A stretch of 64,000 nucleotides of DNA from Streptomyces sp. NBC_00341 (GCF_041435055.1 NZ_CP108002.1:2418001-2482000); one strand, 5' to 3'. Positions 50,023-59,359 are shown, numbered from the stretch's first letter. Program-made: numbers and translations. The notes: generated by a model from the sequence alone, not told the origin.

Positions 50023-52089
50023 TTACGGCTTTCCGGCCACCGCTCCGCCGTCCACCTTCGGCGGCGGTTCCGGCCGCGCGGCCTTCCCCGCCTTTCCGGC
50101 CCCCGGCACCTTCAGGGGCTCCCCGGTTCCGGCCGCCGGCTGCTGGAGCCGGCGCGGTCCGGACAGTGCGTAGGTCAGCCCGAAGCCGAGCGCGACCACC
50201 GCCGCCCCGCCCACCGCGTCGAGCACCCAGTGGTTGCCCGTCGCGATGATCGCGGAGACCGTGAACAGCGGGTGCAGCACCCCGAGGAGCTTCATCCAGA
50301 CCTTCGGGGCGAGCATCACGATCACCACACCGCACCACAGCGACCAGCCGAAGTGCAGCGAGGGCATCGCGGCGTACTGGTTGGTGACGCCCGTCAGCGT
50401 GCCGTAGTCGGGCTTCGCGAAGTCCTGGACGCCGTGGACGGTGTCGATGAAGCCGAGCCCCGGCATCAGCCGCGGCGGGGCCAGCGGGTAGAGCCAGAAC
50501 CCGACCAGGGCCAGGACCGTGGCGAACCCGATGGAGCTGCGGACCCAGCGGTAGTCCGCGGGGCGGCGCACGTACAGCACCGCGAGGATCGCCAGCGGCA
50601 CGATGAAGTGGAACGTCGAGTAGTAGTAGTCGAAGAAGTCCCGCAGCCAGCCGACCTTGACCACCGCGTGGTTGGCCCAGTGCTCTATGTCGATGTGCAG
50701 CCACTGCTCGGCGGAGTGGATCTGCCGGCCGTGGTGCTCGGCGGTGGCGCGGCCGGCCGTCGCGGCCAGCCTGACGTGCTGGTAGGCGGAGTAGACGACC
50801 CTGATCAGCAGGAGTTCCAGCAGCAGGTTGGGCCGGCTGAGCACCCGCCGCCAGAACGGCATCAGCGGCACCCGGCTCCAGCGGGCCGGTACGGGGGCCG
50901 CGTAGTCGGTGGGGACCGGCTGCTGCCAGTAGGGCGAGGTGCGCGGCAGGAACGGGGCGACGCACGCGGCCCCGAGCGCGGCGATCAGCAGCACGTTGTC
51001 GCGTACCGGGAACATCGACTCGATGTTCGGCAGCAGCATCTTGCCGGGCAGCGTGATCACCAGGACCACGACGGCCGGCCACACCATCCGGTCGGAGGCC
51101 CGGGTGCCGACCCGGCCGACCACCGCGAGCAGCACCCACAGCAGCTGGTGCTGCCAGGCGGTCGGTGAGACGGCGACGACGACACAGCCGGTGACGGCCA
51201 CCGCGAGCAGCAGCTGGCCGTCGCGCGCGTACCGTGCGGCGCGGCGCAGACCGAGGAAGCAGACCGCCGCCGCGAGCACCACGAAGAGCGCGATCTCCAG
51301 CGGGCCCGCCAGTCCGAACCGGAGCAGCGCGCCGTGCAGGGACTGGTTGGCGAGGCTGTCGGCCTGGTCGCCGAGGCCGGCCCCGGCGACGTGGTGCACC
51401 CAGTACGTCCACGAGTCGTGCGGCATCGCCGCCCAGGCCAGTGCCGTGCAGGCGGCGAACGCGGAGACACCGGTCAGCGCCGCCCGGCGCCTCCCGGTCA
51501 GCCAGAGCAGCGCGGCGAACAGCAGGACGGTCGGCTGGAGCGCGGCCGCGATGCCGATCAGGACGCCGGAGGCGCGCTCGCCCCGGACCACGAAGCAGCC
51601 GACGAGCACCAGGAGGACCGGCAGGATGCTGGTCTGGCCCAGGTAGAGGGCGTTGCGGACCGGCAGCGAGAGCATCAGCAGGGTGATCGCGACGGGGGCG
51701 GCGAACAGCGCGGTGCGTCTCTTGACCGGGCCGGGCAGGGCGCGCGCCGCGATGACGCCGAGGGCGGCGACGAGCAGCAGCGAGCCGAAGGTCCAGGCGA
51801 CCCCGAGGCTCTGTTCCGCGGTCCGGGTGAGAGGTTTCAGCACCAGACCGGCGAAGGGGGTGCCGGTGAACCGGTCGGTGTCGTACAGCGAGCCCGTCAC
51901 ATGAAGCACACCGTTCTCACCGGTCCAGGTCTCCAGATCGGTGAGCCGTTCGCCAGGCTGCTGCCGCAGCACCACCGCCATCTGCCGTACGGCCAACGCG
52001 GCCACAACCAGCCAGAGAACAGCTCGGGCCGCCCCGGTCCTCGTCCCTGCCGTCGCCTCTCCGCGCACACTGTGCTCCGCATTCGCCAC
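50023..52089 (-). CDS. bifunctional GT87 glycosyltransferase / PAP2 phosphatase
   Basis: The 688-residue protein fuses an N-terminal GT87 (DUF2029) polytopic mannosyltransferase-like domain (about 15-400) to a C-terminal PAP2 phosphatase (about 440-650). The GT part shows GENGVLHVTGSLYDTDRFTG near the start, in the large extracytoplasmic loop. PAP2 motifs are PLAPPRLMPG, MPSLHFGWS (PSxH) and ATGNHWVLDAVGG (catalytic His and Asp). It lies in the membrane and probably trims and uses a polyprenyl-phosphate or phospholipid donor. GTG 52089 with AGGAGGG upstream is preferred over ATG 52176. The cytoplasmic tail is Pro/Lys rich. Confidence 0.88.
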   Translation of the reverse strand: MANAEHSVRGEATAGTRTGAARAVLWLVVAALAVRQMAVVLRQQPGERLTDLETWTGENGVLHVTGSLYDTDRFTGTPFAGLVLKPLTRTAEQSLGVAWTFGSLLLVAALGVIAARALPGPVKRRTALFAAPVAITLLMLSLPVRNALYLGQTSILPVLLVLVGCFVVRGERASGVLIGIAAALQPTVLLFAALLWLTGRRRAALTGVSAFAACTALAWAAMPHDSWTYWVHHVAGAGLGDQADSLANQSLHGALLRFGLAGPLEIALFVVLAAAVCFLGLRRAARYARDGQLLLAVAVTGCVVVAVSPTAWQHQLLWVLLAVVGRVGTRASDRMVWPAVVVLVITLPGKMLLPNIESMFPVRDNVLLIAALGAACVAPFLPRTSPYWQQPVPTDYAAPVPARWSRVPLMPFWRRVLSRPNLLLELLLIRVVYSAYQHVRLAATAGRATAEHHGRQIHSAEQWLHIDIEHWANHAVVKVGWLRDFFDYYYSTFHFIVPLAILAVLYVRRPADYRWVRSSIGFATVLALVGFWLYPLAPPRLMPGLGFIDTVHGVQDFAKPDYGTLTGVTNQYAAMPSLHFGWSLWCGVVIVMLAPKVWMKLLGVLHPLFTVSAIIATGNHWVLDAVGGAAVVALGFGLTYALSGPRRLQQPAAGTGEPLKVPGAGKAGKAARPEPPPKVDGGAVAGKP

Positions 52090-52334
52090 GCTGCGCCGAC
52101 CCTCCTGCCATCTTGTGCCGACCCTCGATTCGGGCATGCTGTGAAACCTTCGCATTGCGCTATGAGGTAGACACAATCAACCCCCTCTTCGCCTGACTGT
52201 CATCCGGCTTTTGTCCGAAAGAATGTCCGGCGGTCCGGCCGGTCCGGGGCCGAATGGCCGGAACCGGCGGGAGCGCCCCTACGTCTGAGCCCGTGACCAG
52301 GGCCCAGGGCGGCCCTCAAGGGGGAGGAGCCGGG

Positions 52335-53504
52335 ATGCGGTGGACGGGGACGGATCAAGGGGTACGGGCCGGATCGCGGGCATGGGCGGTCCGCGCGCTG
52401 TCACTCGTCATGATGCTGGTGTCGCTGCAGATCGGCTCGTTGATCGCACCGGCGTACGCCTGTGGCTGCGGGGCGATGGTGGTGGACCGGAACAGCCAGG
52501 TCTCGGTGGACCGGGAGACCTCCGTGGTCAGCTGGTCGGGCGGCGCCGAGCAGATAGTGATGCAGCTCACCGTCCGCGGGACCGCGCCGGAGGCGGCGTG
52601 GATCATGCCGGTGCCGCACCGTGCCACGGTGGAGCTGGGTGACGCCTCGCTCTTCTCGGAGCTCGAAACCCTCACCGCGCCGGTCCGCGAGACCAGGCAC
52701 TACTTCTGGCCACACGCCGACGACTGGCCGTTCGGCGGTTCGGGCAGCACCTCGGGGGACTCCGCCGCCCCCTCGGCCGCCGCACCGGTCGGAGTGGTGG
52801 GCCGGGAGCGGCTCGGGCCGTTCGACGTGGCCCGGCTGACCGCGACCGATCCCACCGCCCTGGAGGGCTGGCTGACGGAGAACGGCTTCGAGCTCCCGGA
52901 CCGGCTGTCGACGGCGCTTCGGCCCTATGTCGAGCAGAAGTGGGAGTACGTGGCGATCCGCCTCGCCCCGCAGGAGAAGGGCGGTCCGCTGCTCGGCCGG
53001 CTCGACCCGCTGCGGCTGCGTTTCGCCAGCGACGAGCCGGTCTACCCGATGCGGCTGTCCCGGCTCGCCACGACACCGCAGTCGTTGGGGCTGTACGTGC
53101 TGGCGGCGCACCGCATGGAGCCGCGCGGCCGGATCGGCGGGCCGGCGCCGGAGGTGACCTACGCGGAGCGGGTCGACACCGGGCGGGACGGCGGCGCGTA
53201 CCCGGCGCTGGGCGAGCTGACCGGCGGGAAGCCGGTGTTCCTCACGGCGATCAGCCAGTCGTTCCCGCGGCCGGAGCGGATCGACGGCGACCACGAGCTG
53301 CGGGCCACGGCCGCCGACACCCCGTACCGGACCACGTACTACCGGGACGAGCTGCTGACCGTGGGGCCCGTTCCGGCCTGGGTGCTGACGCTGATCGGCG
53401 GCGTGGCGGTGGCGGTCGCGGCGGTGCTGCTGTTGGCGCGCTCGCGGCGGCGGCGACCGGTGGCACCGCCGCCGCCGGTCATGGCGCCGCCACCGCTGCG
53501 GTGA
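52335..53504 (+). CDS. DUF2330 domain membrane-anchored protein
   Basis: The 389-residue protein has a signal/anchor (LSLVMMLVSLQIGSLIAPAY) followed at once by ACGCGAMVV, a Cys pair typical of DUF2330. The extracellular domain spans about 45-345, and one C-terminal TM (AWVLTLIGGVAVAVAAVLLL) ends with a short Arg/Pro tail. DUF2330 has no known activity. GGGGAGGAG precedes ATG 52335. It converges on the serpin gene, nine bases apart, with no clear terminator between. Confidence 0.83.
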   Translation: MRWTGTDQGVRAGSRAWAVRALSLVMMLVSLQIGSLIAPAYACGCGAMVVDRNSQVSVDRETSVVSWSGGAEQIVMQLTVRGTAPEAAWIMPVPHRATVELGDASLFSELETLTAPVRETRHYFWPHADDWPFGGSGSTSGDSAAPSAAAPVGVVGRERLGPFDVARLTATDPTALEGWLTENGFELPDRLSTALRPYVEQKWEYVAIRLAPQEKGGPLLGRLDPLRLRFASDEPVYPMRLSRLATTPQSLGLYVLAAHRMEPRGRIGGPAPEVTYAERVDTGRDGGAYPALGELTGGKPVFLTAISQSFPRPERIDGDHELRATAADTPYRTTYYRDELLTVGPVPAWVLTLIGGVAVAVAAVLLLARSRRRRPVAPPPPVMAPPPLR

Positions 53505-53513
53505 GCGCGGGGC

Positions 53514-54629
53514 TCAGCCCTCCACCGGGGTGTCCGCCTGCCAGCCCGTGAAGAGCGGCACCTCACCACTGCCGTCGAGGACCACGATCCCGAACGGGCG
53601 GTCGAAGGCGATGCGCAGGAAGCGCTGCGGCACGGGCGCCGCGCCCCCCGGTGCGGCGATGACGGTCACCGCCGCCGCCTCCACTCCCTCCTCTGCGACC
53701 TTCACCACGGCCTCCTGCACCACGTGGGAGATCTTGAGCGGCTCGGGCGACAGCCAGCCGAAGTCGGCGGTTCCCCCCGTCGCGACCCGGATCCCGAGCG
53801 CCGCCAGCTGCTCAGTCACCTGAACGTTCGTACGCAGGGTGAATCGCGGGACCGCGATACTCAGGACGTCCGTGTCCAGCGGGGTGCGCAGGGACTGCGG
53901 CGCCCAGGCCGCGGGCAGTACGTCGGCCGCCCCCGCACCCGGCTCCCCCAGCACCAGCCGGACCCGGGCCGGGGCGCCGCCGGGGCGCTCGGTGCGGCAG
54001 CGCAGCTCGACGACCTGGGTGCCGCGCACCGTCCAGCCGTCCCACGGATCGCGCCCCGCGCACATGGTCGGCACCGCGCGGATCGCCCCGGCCGCGTCGG
54101 TGAACGGCAGCTCCCGGGTGTCGGCGGGATCGAACGGTTCGTCCCACCGTGCCTTCAGCGCCAGTACGTTGACGAGCACCAGCAGCATCTCGTCGCTGAT
54201 GTCCAGCGGCAGCTGCTCGATCAGGCCGCCGGTGGCCTCCCGTACCCAGGCGTCGACCCCGGTGGCGTCCATCGGCCCGAACTCGATGTCCGCCAGCGCC
54301 TCCCGGTACTCCCGGTAGACCGGCACCCGGGTCCACACCCGGGTCGCCACCCCCAGCGCGTCGGTGGCCGCCAGCTCGCGCACCCCGGCCGCCACGGCGT
54401 CGGCCGCCTGCCGTTCCGCCACCCCGAGCACCGTCCGCAGCTCGTCGGCGGTCTCCCCGCGCGCGCCCGCCGCGACCACGGCCAGGGCCAGCCAGAGCCC
54501 GGCCGGCGAGCACACGAAGCTCCCGCCGCCGGGCGCCGCCAGCTCCCGTATCCACCGCTCGCCGAGCCGCTGGACCGCCCCGGCCCCCGTCGTCGATCCC
54601 GTCTCCCGCATCACTGATGCCCCCTGCAC
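53514..54629 (-). CDS. serpin-family protein
   Basis: The 371-residue protein (ATG 54629, or 54611) matches the serpin fold end to end: SPAGLWLALAVVAAGARGET (helix C region), LVLVNVLALKARWDEPFDP, breach/shutter patterns and the hinge VVQEAVVKVAEEGVEAAAVT before the reactive loop. The signature FDRPFGIVVLDGSGEVPLFT closes it. No signal peptide is seen, so it may act inside the cell. The loop between hinge and signature (AAPGGAAPVPQR) is short and Ala/Pro rich, so whether it still inhibits a protease is open. Serpins are uncommon in bacteria. Confidence 0.85.
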   Translation of the reverse strand: MQGASVMRETGSTTGAGAVQRLGERWIRELAAPGGGSFVCSPAGLWLALAVVAAGARGETADELRTVLGVAERQAADAVAAGVRELAATDALGVATRVWTRVPVYREYREALADIEFGPMDATGVDAWVREATGGLIEQLPLDISDEMLLVLVNVLALKARWDEPFDPADTRELPFTDAAGAIRAVPTMCAGRDPWDGWTVRGTQVVELRCRTERPGGAPARVRLVLGEPGAGAADVLPAAWAPQSLRTPLDTDVLSIAVPRFTLRTNVQVTEQLAALGIRVATGGTADFGWLSPEPLKISHVVQEAVVKVAEEGVEAAAVTVIAAPGGAAPVPQRFLRIAFDRPFGIVVLDGSGEVPLFTGWQADTPVEG

Positions 54630-54673
54630 TCAAATCGCTTTCCGCACAGCTGCGCGAAAGACAGAATGGCCCA

Positions 54674-55186
54674 ATGACGTGGACCGTGACGCCCGAACGC
54701 TTCGACTCCCCCGATGGCGCGCTGCTGCGCCGGGACTACTACGACGAGGTCGCGAGCCGCTACTGGGGGCGGCCTGCGACCGCGGAGGAGATCGACGAGG
54801 GGCTCACCGACGACGGTGCCGCGCTGCTGACCCCGCCGACCGGCGAGTTCGTCGTCGGCCGGTTCGACGGGCGGGCGGCGGCCTGTGCCGGGCTGATCGT
54901 GAAAGGGACGGCGGACGGGACGTCCGGGCCGGGCGAGGTCGCGGAGCTCACCCGGGTGTTCGTACGCCCGGAGGTGCGCGGCACGGGCGGCGGCGGGCTG
55001 CTGCTCGCGGCGATCGAGGAACGGGCGCGGGCCATGGGCGTCCGGCTGATCCGGCTCGACACCCGTGACGACCTGGTCGAGGCGCGCGGGCTGTACGCGA
55101 AGCACGGCTACCGGGCGGTCCCGGCGTTCCACCGCCGCATGTACGCCGACCACTGGTTCGCCAAGGAGCTGCGCGCCACCGTGTGA
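54674..55186 (+). CDS. GNAT-family N-acetyltransferase
   Basis: The 170-residue protein shows a GNAT core: strand ELTRVFVRPEVRGTGGGGLL with the RGTGGG acetyl-CoA loop, helix LAAIEERARAMGV, then IRLDTRDDLVEARGLYAKHGY and end AFHRRMYADHWFAKEL. ATG 54674 is favoured; the frame extends to 54617 without homology. It transfers an acyl group to an amine; substrate unknown. Divergent from the serpin gene across 44 bp, and convergent with the MFS-MarR gene. Confidence 0.87.
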   Translation: MTWTVTPERFDSPDGALLRRDYYDEVASRYWGRPATAEEIDEGLTDDGAALLTPPTGEFVVGRFDGRAAACAGLIVKGTADGTSGPGEVAELTRVFVRPEVRGTGGGGLLLAAIEERARAMGVRLIRLDTRDDLVEARGLYAKHGYRAVPAFHRRMYADHWFAKELRATV

Positions 55187-55199
55187 CGGGCCCCCGCGC

Positions 55200-57242
55200 T
55201 CAGGCCTGGTGGTCGCGCCTCGGCTCCGGGCTGTGCGGCCGCTCCTTGCTCGATCCGCTCGTCTCGGCCGTCAGCTCGGACACCAGGGCGACCAGGTCGG
55301 TCGGGCGGTCGGGCCCCCACCAGTCGCCCAGCAGCTCCGCCAGGGACTCCTCCCGGGCGTGCGAGAGCTTCACCACGGCCTCCGCGCCGGGTTCGGTGAG
55401 CACCAGCTGCACGCCCACCCGGCGGGCCAGCCCGCGTTCCTCCAGCTGCCGGCCCGCCTCGCTGATCACCCGCAGCGGCACCGGAGCGATCTCGGCGAGC
55501 CGGGCGGGCTCCACGGTGCCGTGCCGTTTGATGCGCAGCAGCATCCAGCTCGCGGCGGGCAGCAGATCGAGTCCGGCCTTCTCGGTGATCTTCACGTAGA
55601 CCTCGCGGCGCCCCTCCCTGGTGGCCAGGACCGAGAGGGCGCGGGCGCATTCGTCGTACGAGGACCGCTCGACCGGGTTCGACGCCAGGGTCTCGCTGGG
55701 GTCGGGGGCGGTCACAGAGCCCCGCAGCTTGTCCTCCTTGAGCAGCCAGGCGAAGACGAAGGCGATCAGGACGACGGGGGCCGCGTACAGGAACACGTCG
55801 GTGATCGACGTCGAGTACGCGTGGATCACCGGTCCTCGGAGCGAGGGCGGCAGCTGGCCGAGCGCGCGCGGGTCGGCGGACAGGCTGTCCGTGCTGACCC
55901 CGGGCGGCAGGGGCCGCCCGTCGAGCGCCGCACCGAGCTTGTCGGTGAGCCGGTTGGTGAAGATGGTGCCGAAGATGGCGACACCGAACGAGGCGCCGAT
56001 GGAACGGAAGAAGGTCGCCCCCGAGGTGGCGACGCCGAGGTCCTGGTAGCTCACGGCGTTCTGCACGATCAGCACGAGGACCTGCATCACCAGGCCGAGT
56101 CCCGCACCGAAGACGAAGAAGTAGAGGCTCATCTCCAGGGTGCTGCTGCTCTCCGTGAGCCGGTGCAGGAGCAGCAGGCCGATCGCCGTGATGCCGGTGC
56201 CGAGGATCGGGAAGATCTTCCAGCGGCCCGTACGGCTGACGATCTGGCCGGAGCCGGTCGAGGTGAGGAGCAGGCCGAACACCATCGGGAGCATGTGGAC
56301 GCCGGACATCGTCGGCGTGATGTCGTGCACCACCTGGAGGAAGGTCGGCAGGTAGGTCATCGCGCCGAACATCGCGAAGCCGATGACGAAGCTGATCACG
56401 GCGACGAGGCTGAAGGTCCTGATCCGGAACAGCTTCAGCGGCAGTACGGGTTCGGCCGCGCGCCGTTCCACGTACACGAAGGCGACCAGCAGCAGCACGC
56501 TGAGCACGGCGAGGCCGATGATCTGCGCCGAGCCCCAGGCCCAGGTGGTGCCGCCGAGCGAGGCGACCAGGACCAGGCAGGTGGCGACCGAGGCGATGAG
56601 GAAGGTGCCCAGGTAGTCGATGGTGTGCTTCGTCCGGCGGACCGGGATGTGCAGCACGGCGGCGATGACGGCGAGGGCGATGACGCCGATGGGGAGGTTG
56701 ATGTAGAAGACCCAGCGCCAGCTGAGCTGCTCGGTGAAGAAGCCGCCGAGCAGCGGCCCGAGCACGCTCGTCATGCCGAACACCGCTCCGAAGAGACCCT
56801 GGTACTTGCCTCGTTCGCGCGGCGGGACGATGTCTCCGACGATCGCCATCGACAGCACGATCAGACCGCCACCGCCGAGCCCCTGGAGGGCGCGGAAGCC
56901 GATCAGCTGGGGCATGTTCTGGGCGATGCCGCAGAGCGCGGAGCCGATCAGGAAGATGACGATGGCGATCTGGAAGAGCCGTTTGCGCCCGTACTGGTCA
57001 CCGAGCTTGCCCCAGAGCGGGGTCGCGGCGGTCGACGCCAGCAGATAGGCCGTGACCACCCACGACAGGTGCTCCAGGCCGCCGAGGTCGCTGACGATGG
57101 TCGGCAGCGCGGTGGAGACGATCGTCTGGTCGAGTGCGGCGAGCAGCATGCCGAGGAGCAGGGCGCCGATCGCCACCAGGACCGACCGGGTGGAGCGGTT
57201 TTCGCCCGGGGCCGGGGCCGGGGGGCTCAACTGCTGGGCCAT
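55200..57242 (-). CDS. DHA2 MFS drug transporter fused to a C-terminal MarR-type winged helix
   Basis: The 680-residue protein begins with a 14-TM DHA2 exporter (about 20-515: LAALDQTIVSTALPTIVSDL; GKLGDQYGRKRLFQ) and continues into a soluble domain (about 535-665). The extra domain reads like a MarR wing: YDECARALSVLATREGRREV, LPAASWMLLRIKRHGTVEPA, LAEIAPVPLRVISEAGRQLE, ERGLARRVGVQLVLTEPGAE, with the final helices. ATG 57242 follows GAGGAG. A DNA-binding domain on a membrane exporter could sense drug at the membrane or regulate its own gene. Separate transporter/MarR pairs are common; a fusion is less so. Confidence 0.88.
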   Translation of the reverse strand: MAQQLSPPAPAPGENRSTRSVLVAIGALLLGMLLAALDQTIVSTALPTIVSDLGGLEHLSWVVTAYLLASTAATPLWGKLGDQYGRKRLFQIAIVIFLIGSALCGIAQNMPQLIGFRALQGLGGGGLIVLSMAIVGDIVPPRERGKYQGLFGAVFGMTSVLGPLLGGFFTEQLSWRWVFYINLPIGVIALAVIAAVLHIPVRRTKHTIDYLGTFLIASVATCLVLVASLGGTTWAWGSAQIIGLAVLSVLLLVAFVYVERRAAEPVLPLKLFRIRTFSLVAVISFVIGFAMFGAMTYLPTFLQVVHDITPTMSGVHMLPMVFGLLLTSTGSGQIVSRTGRWKIFPILGTGITAIGLLLLHRLTESSSTLEMSLYFFVFGAGLGLVMQVLVLIVQNAVSYQDLGVATSGATFFRSIGASFGVAIFGTIFTNRLTDKLGAALDGRPLPPGVSTDSLSADPRALGQLPPSLRGPVIHAYSTSITDVFLYAAPVVLIAFVFAWLLKEDKLRGSVTAPDPSETLASNPVERSSYDECARALSVLATREGRREVYVKITEKAGLDLLPAASWMLLRIKRHGTVEPARLAEIAPVPLRVISEAGRQLEERGLARRVGVQLVLTEPGAEAVVKLSHAREESLAELLGDWWGPDRPTDLVALVSELTAETSGSSKERPHSPEPRRDHQA

Positions 57243-57377
57243 GTGACATCTCCTCGGATCCGCTGGACACCCATCCTGTCCGCTTTGTGCCGTTATGGCC
57301 TGCCGAGGGGCCGCACGATTGGGCTTCCCGGCGGCGGGCTGCATAATCGCAGGCAGTTCAAGGGGAGGGGACCCACA

Positions 57378-58508
57378 ATGACCGGACATATCTGCCCGGA
57401 GTGCGGTACGGACAGCAGACCGGGCACCGGACCGGGCTGCGGCTGCGCGCCCCGGGGCGGCGCCGGACAGCCGTGGGACGGCGGCCGACCGCACATCACG
57501 CAGGAGCAGCGGGCGGCCGAGCAGCACCGTGTCGTCCAGGAGCACCACGCCGGGCGCTCGGCCGAGTTCGCGGCGACGGAGGACTTCGACCCGCTGCGCA
57601 TCCGGCCGTACGTGACGCTGGGGGGCGAGGAGACGGCGGGGGCCGAGGAGACCGCGACCGGCCGGGGCGGCTCGACGGGGTACCCGGCGGGAGGCGCTAC
57701 GGGACACCCGGCGGAGGGCCATGCGGGGGACGCGGCCACCACGATGCCCCTGTTCCTGGACCCGGCGGGCCCCGGCCCGCTGCCGGGGGATACCGGGCCC
57801 CGCACACCGGACAGCCACCCGGGCGCCCCGGCCCCGGACCCGGTGCGGCCGCGCCGCCGCAGCCCCTTCGCCGCGCTGGCCGTGGGGGCGGCCGTCGCCG
57901 CGGTGGTGGGCACGGCGGCGTTCGTCGGCGGGCTGTTCAACGGGGACGGCAACGGGGACGCCGATCTGGACCCGGTCCTCCCCTCCACGGTGACCAGCCT
58001 CCCCGAGGAGAGCGCCGCGCCGTCGGCCTCGACGACGGCGTCCGCCTCCGCGTCGCCGTCCCGGTCCGCCTCGGCGTCACCGTCCGCCTCCACCGGCGCG
58101 TCCGCGTCCGCCTCCGCGTCCGGGTCCGGGTCACCGTCGGCGAACGCCTCGGCGTCCGCATCGGCGTCCACCGGCGCGTCGGCCCCGGCCGCCGCCTCCT
58201 CCCCGGCGTCCACGGGGGACGCGGCGGACAACGACGGCTCCGAGTCGGCGGCCCCGCCCGCCCTGTCGGCGGAGGGCGGCACGCTGCGGCGCGGCGACCA
58301 CGGCCCGGAGGTGGCCGAGCTGCAACGCCGGCTCCAGGAGATCGGGCTGTTCATGAGCACCGCCGACGCGGACTACACGGACCGCGTCGAGGACGCCGTG
58401 CACCGCTACCAGCGGTACATGTACATCCAGGGCGACGACGACGGGGTCTACGGGCCGAACACCCGGCGGGCCCTGGAGGCGATCACGACGGGCCACGGAC
58501 GCTACTGA
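57378..58508 (+). CDS. zinc-ribbon/TM/peptidoglycan-binding protein
   Basis: The 376-residue protein starts with a cytoplasmic zinc ribbon (CPECGTDSRPG ... GCGC), then a Glu/Thr/Gly-rich region. One TM lies near residue 175 (FAALAVGAAVAAVVGTAAFV). A long Ser/Ala low-complexity spacer (about 215-290) follows, then a C-terminal PG_binding_1 domain (GTLRRGDHGPEVAELQRRLQ ... DGVYGPNTRRALEAI). It thus reaches from cytoplasm through the membrane to the cell wall. GGGGAGGGG precedes ATG 57378. Its role may be wall sensing or anchoring. The Ser/Ala spacer is repeated at DNA level (GCGTCCGCCTC-like units). Confidence 0.85.
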   Translation: MTGHICPECGTDSRPGTGPGCGCAPRGGAGQPWDGGRPHITQEQRAAEQHRVVQEHHAGRSAEFAATEDFDPLRIRPYVTLGGEETAGAEETATGRGGSTGYPAGGATGHPAEGHAGDAATTMPLFLDPAGPGPLPGDTGPRTPDSHPGAPAPDPVRPRRRSPFAALAVGAAVAAVVGTAAFVGGLFNGDGNGDADLDPVLPSTVTSLPEESAAPSASTTASASASPSRSASASPSASTGASASASASGSGSPSANASASASASTGASAPAAASSPASTGDAADNDGSESAAPPALSAEGGTLRRGDHGPEVAELQRRLQEIGLFMSTADADYTDRVEDAVHRYQRYMYIQGDDDGVYGPNTRRALEAITTGHGRY

Positions 58509-58583
58509 CCCGGCTCCCGCACCCCATCCCACCCCTGCCCCGCCAGGGATTCGCTTTCCCCGGCAGGTTTTTGTATCGTGGTG

Positions 58584-58638
58584 GAACAAAGTGGCCCCCA
58601 AACGCACTCCCTGACCGGCGGGCGGGGGCCACTTGTTC
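58584..58638 (+). promoter_or_regulatory. long leader hairpin before HAD gene
   Basis: GAACAAAGTGGCCCCC (58584-58599) pairs with GGGGGCCACTTGTTC (58624-58638) except for one bulged A, with a 24-nt loop. It sits 56 bp before the HAD gene. It could be the terminator of the peptidoglycan-binding gene or an attenuator. Confidence 0.6.
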
Positions 58639-58693
58639 TCTTTCCCGGGGGCCTCATGCGCCCCCGCACCGCCACCCCGCCTGGAGCCCGCCC

Positions 58694-59359
58694 ATGCCGG
58701 CCACCGTTCTGACCGCCCGCGCCCTCCTGCTCGACATGGACGGCACCCTGGTGAACTCCGACGCCGTCGTGGAGCGCTGCTGGCGGCGCTGGGCGCTGCG
58801 GCACGGACTGGACCCGGAGGCCGCACTCAAGGTGGTCCACGGCCGGCAGGGCTACGCCACCATGGCGGTGCTCCTCCCGGACCGCCCGATGGAGCAGAAC
58901 CACGCGGACAACCGGGTGATGCTCGCCGAGGAGACCGCCGACACCGACGGCGTCGTCCCGGTCGGCGGCGCCGGCGTCTTCATGGACGCGATCGCCGCAC
59001 TCCCGCACGCCCTGGTCACCTCGGCCGACCAGGCGCTGGCGCAGGCCCGGATGACCGCGGCCGGACTGCGGATGCCCGAGCTGAAGGTGACCGCCGAGAG
59101 CGTGGGCGCCAGCAAGCCGGACCCGGAGGGCTTCCTCAAGGGCGCTGCCGGGCTGGGCTTCGGTCCGGCGGACTGCATCGTCTTCGAGGACTCGGAGGCG
59201 GGCATCGCGGCAGGCCGGGCGGCGGGCATGCGAGTCGTGGGCGTGGGCCCGCGCGCGGCGGCACTCTCCCCGGACGCGCACGTCGAGGACCTGACGCAGA
59301 TCCGGGTGGAGGCGGCGGCCGACGGCTCGATCCTGCTGCACATCAGCAGCGCCCGGTAG
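58694..59359 (+). CDS. HAD-superfamily phosphatase (subfamily IA)
   Basis: The 221-residue enzyme has the four HAD motifs: LLLDMDGTLVNSD (nucleophile and acid Asp), VTSADQ (Ser/Thr), SKPDPEGF (Lys) and FEDSEAGIAAG (acidic pair). A helical cap spans about 25-90 (DPEAALKVVHGRQGYATMAV). This type includes sugar-phosphate phosphatases such as GPP or YfbT-like enzymes; substrate not assignable. Its last seven codons (HISSAR and stop) form the first unit of a 41-bp tandem repeat that continues after the gene. Confidence 0.87.
   Translation: MPATVLTARALLLDMDGTLVNSDAVVERCWRRWALRHGLDPEAALKVVHGRQGYATMAVLLPDRPMEQNHADNRVMLAEETADTDGVVPVGGAGVFMDAIAALPHALVTSADQALAQARMTAAGLRMPELKVTAESVGASKPDPEGFLKGAAGLGFGPADCIVFEDSEAGIAAGRAAGMRVVGVGPRAAALSPDAHVEDLTQIRVEAAADGSILLHISSAR

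Noticed and set aside
55065..57377. Very long plus-strand frame leading into the peptidoglycan-binding gene
   Set aside because: It is the antisense shadow of the MFS-MarR gene; the real start at 57378 has a good ribosome site.
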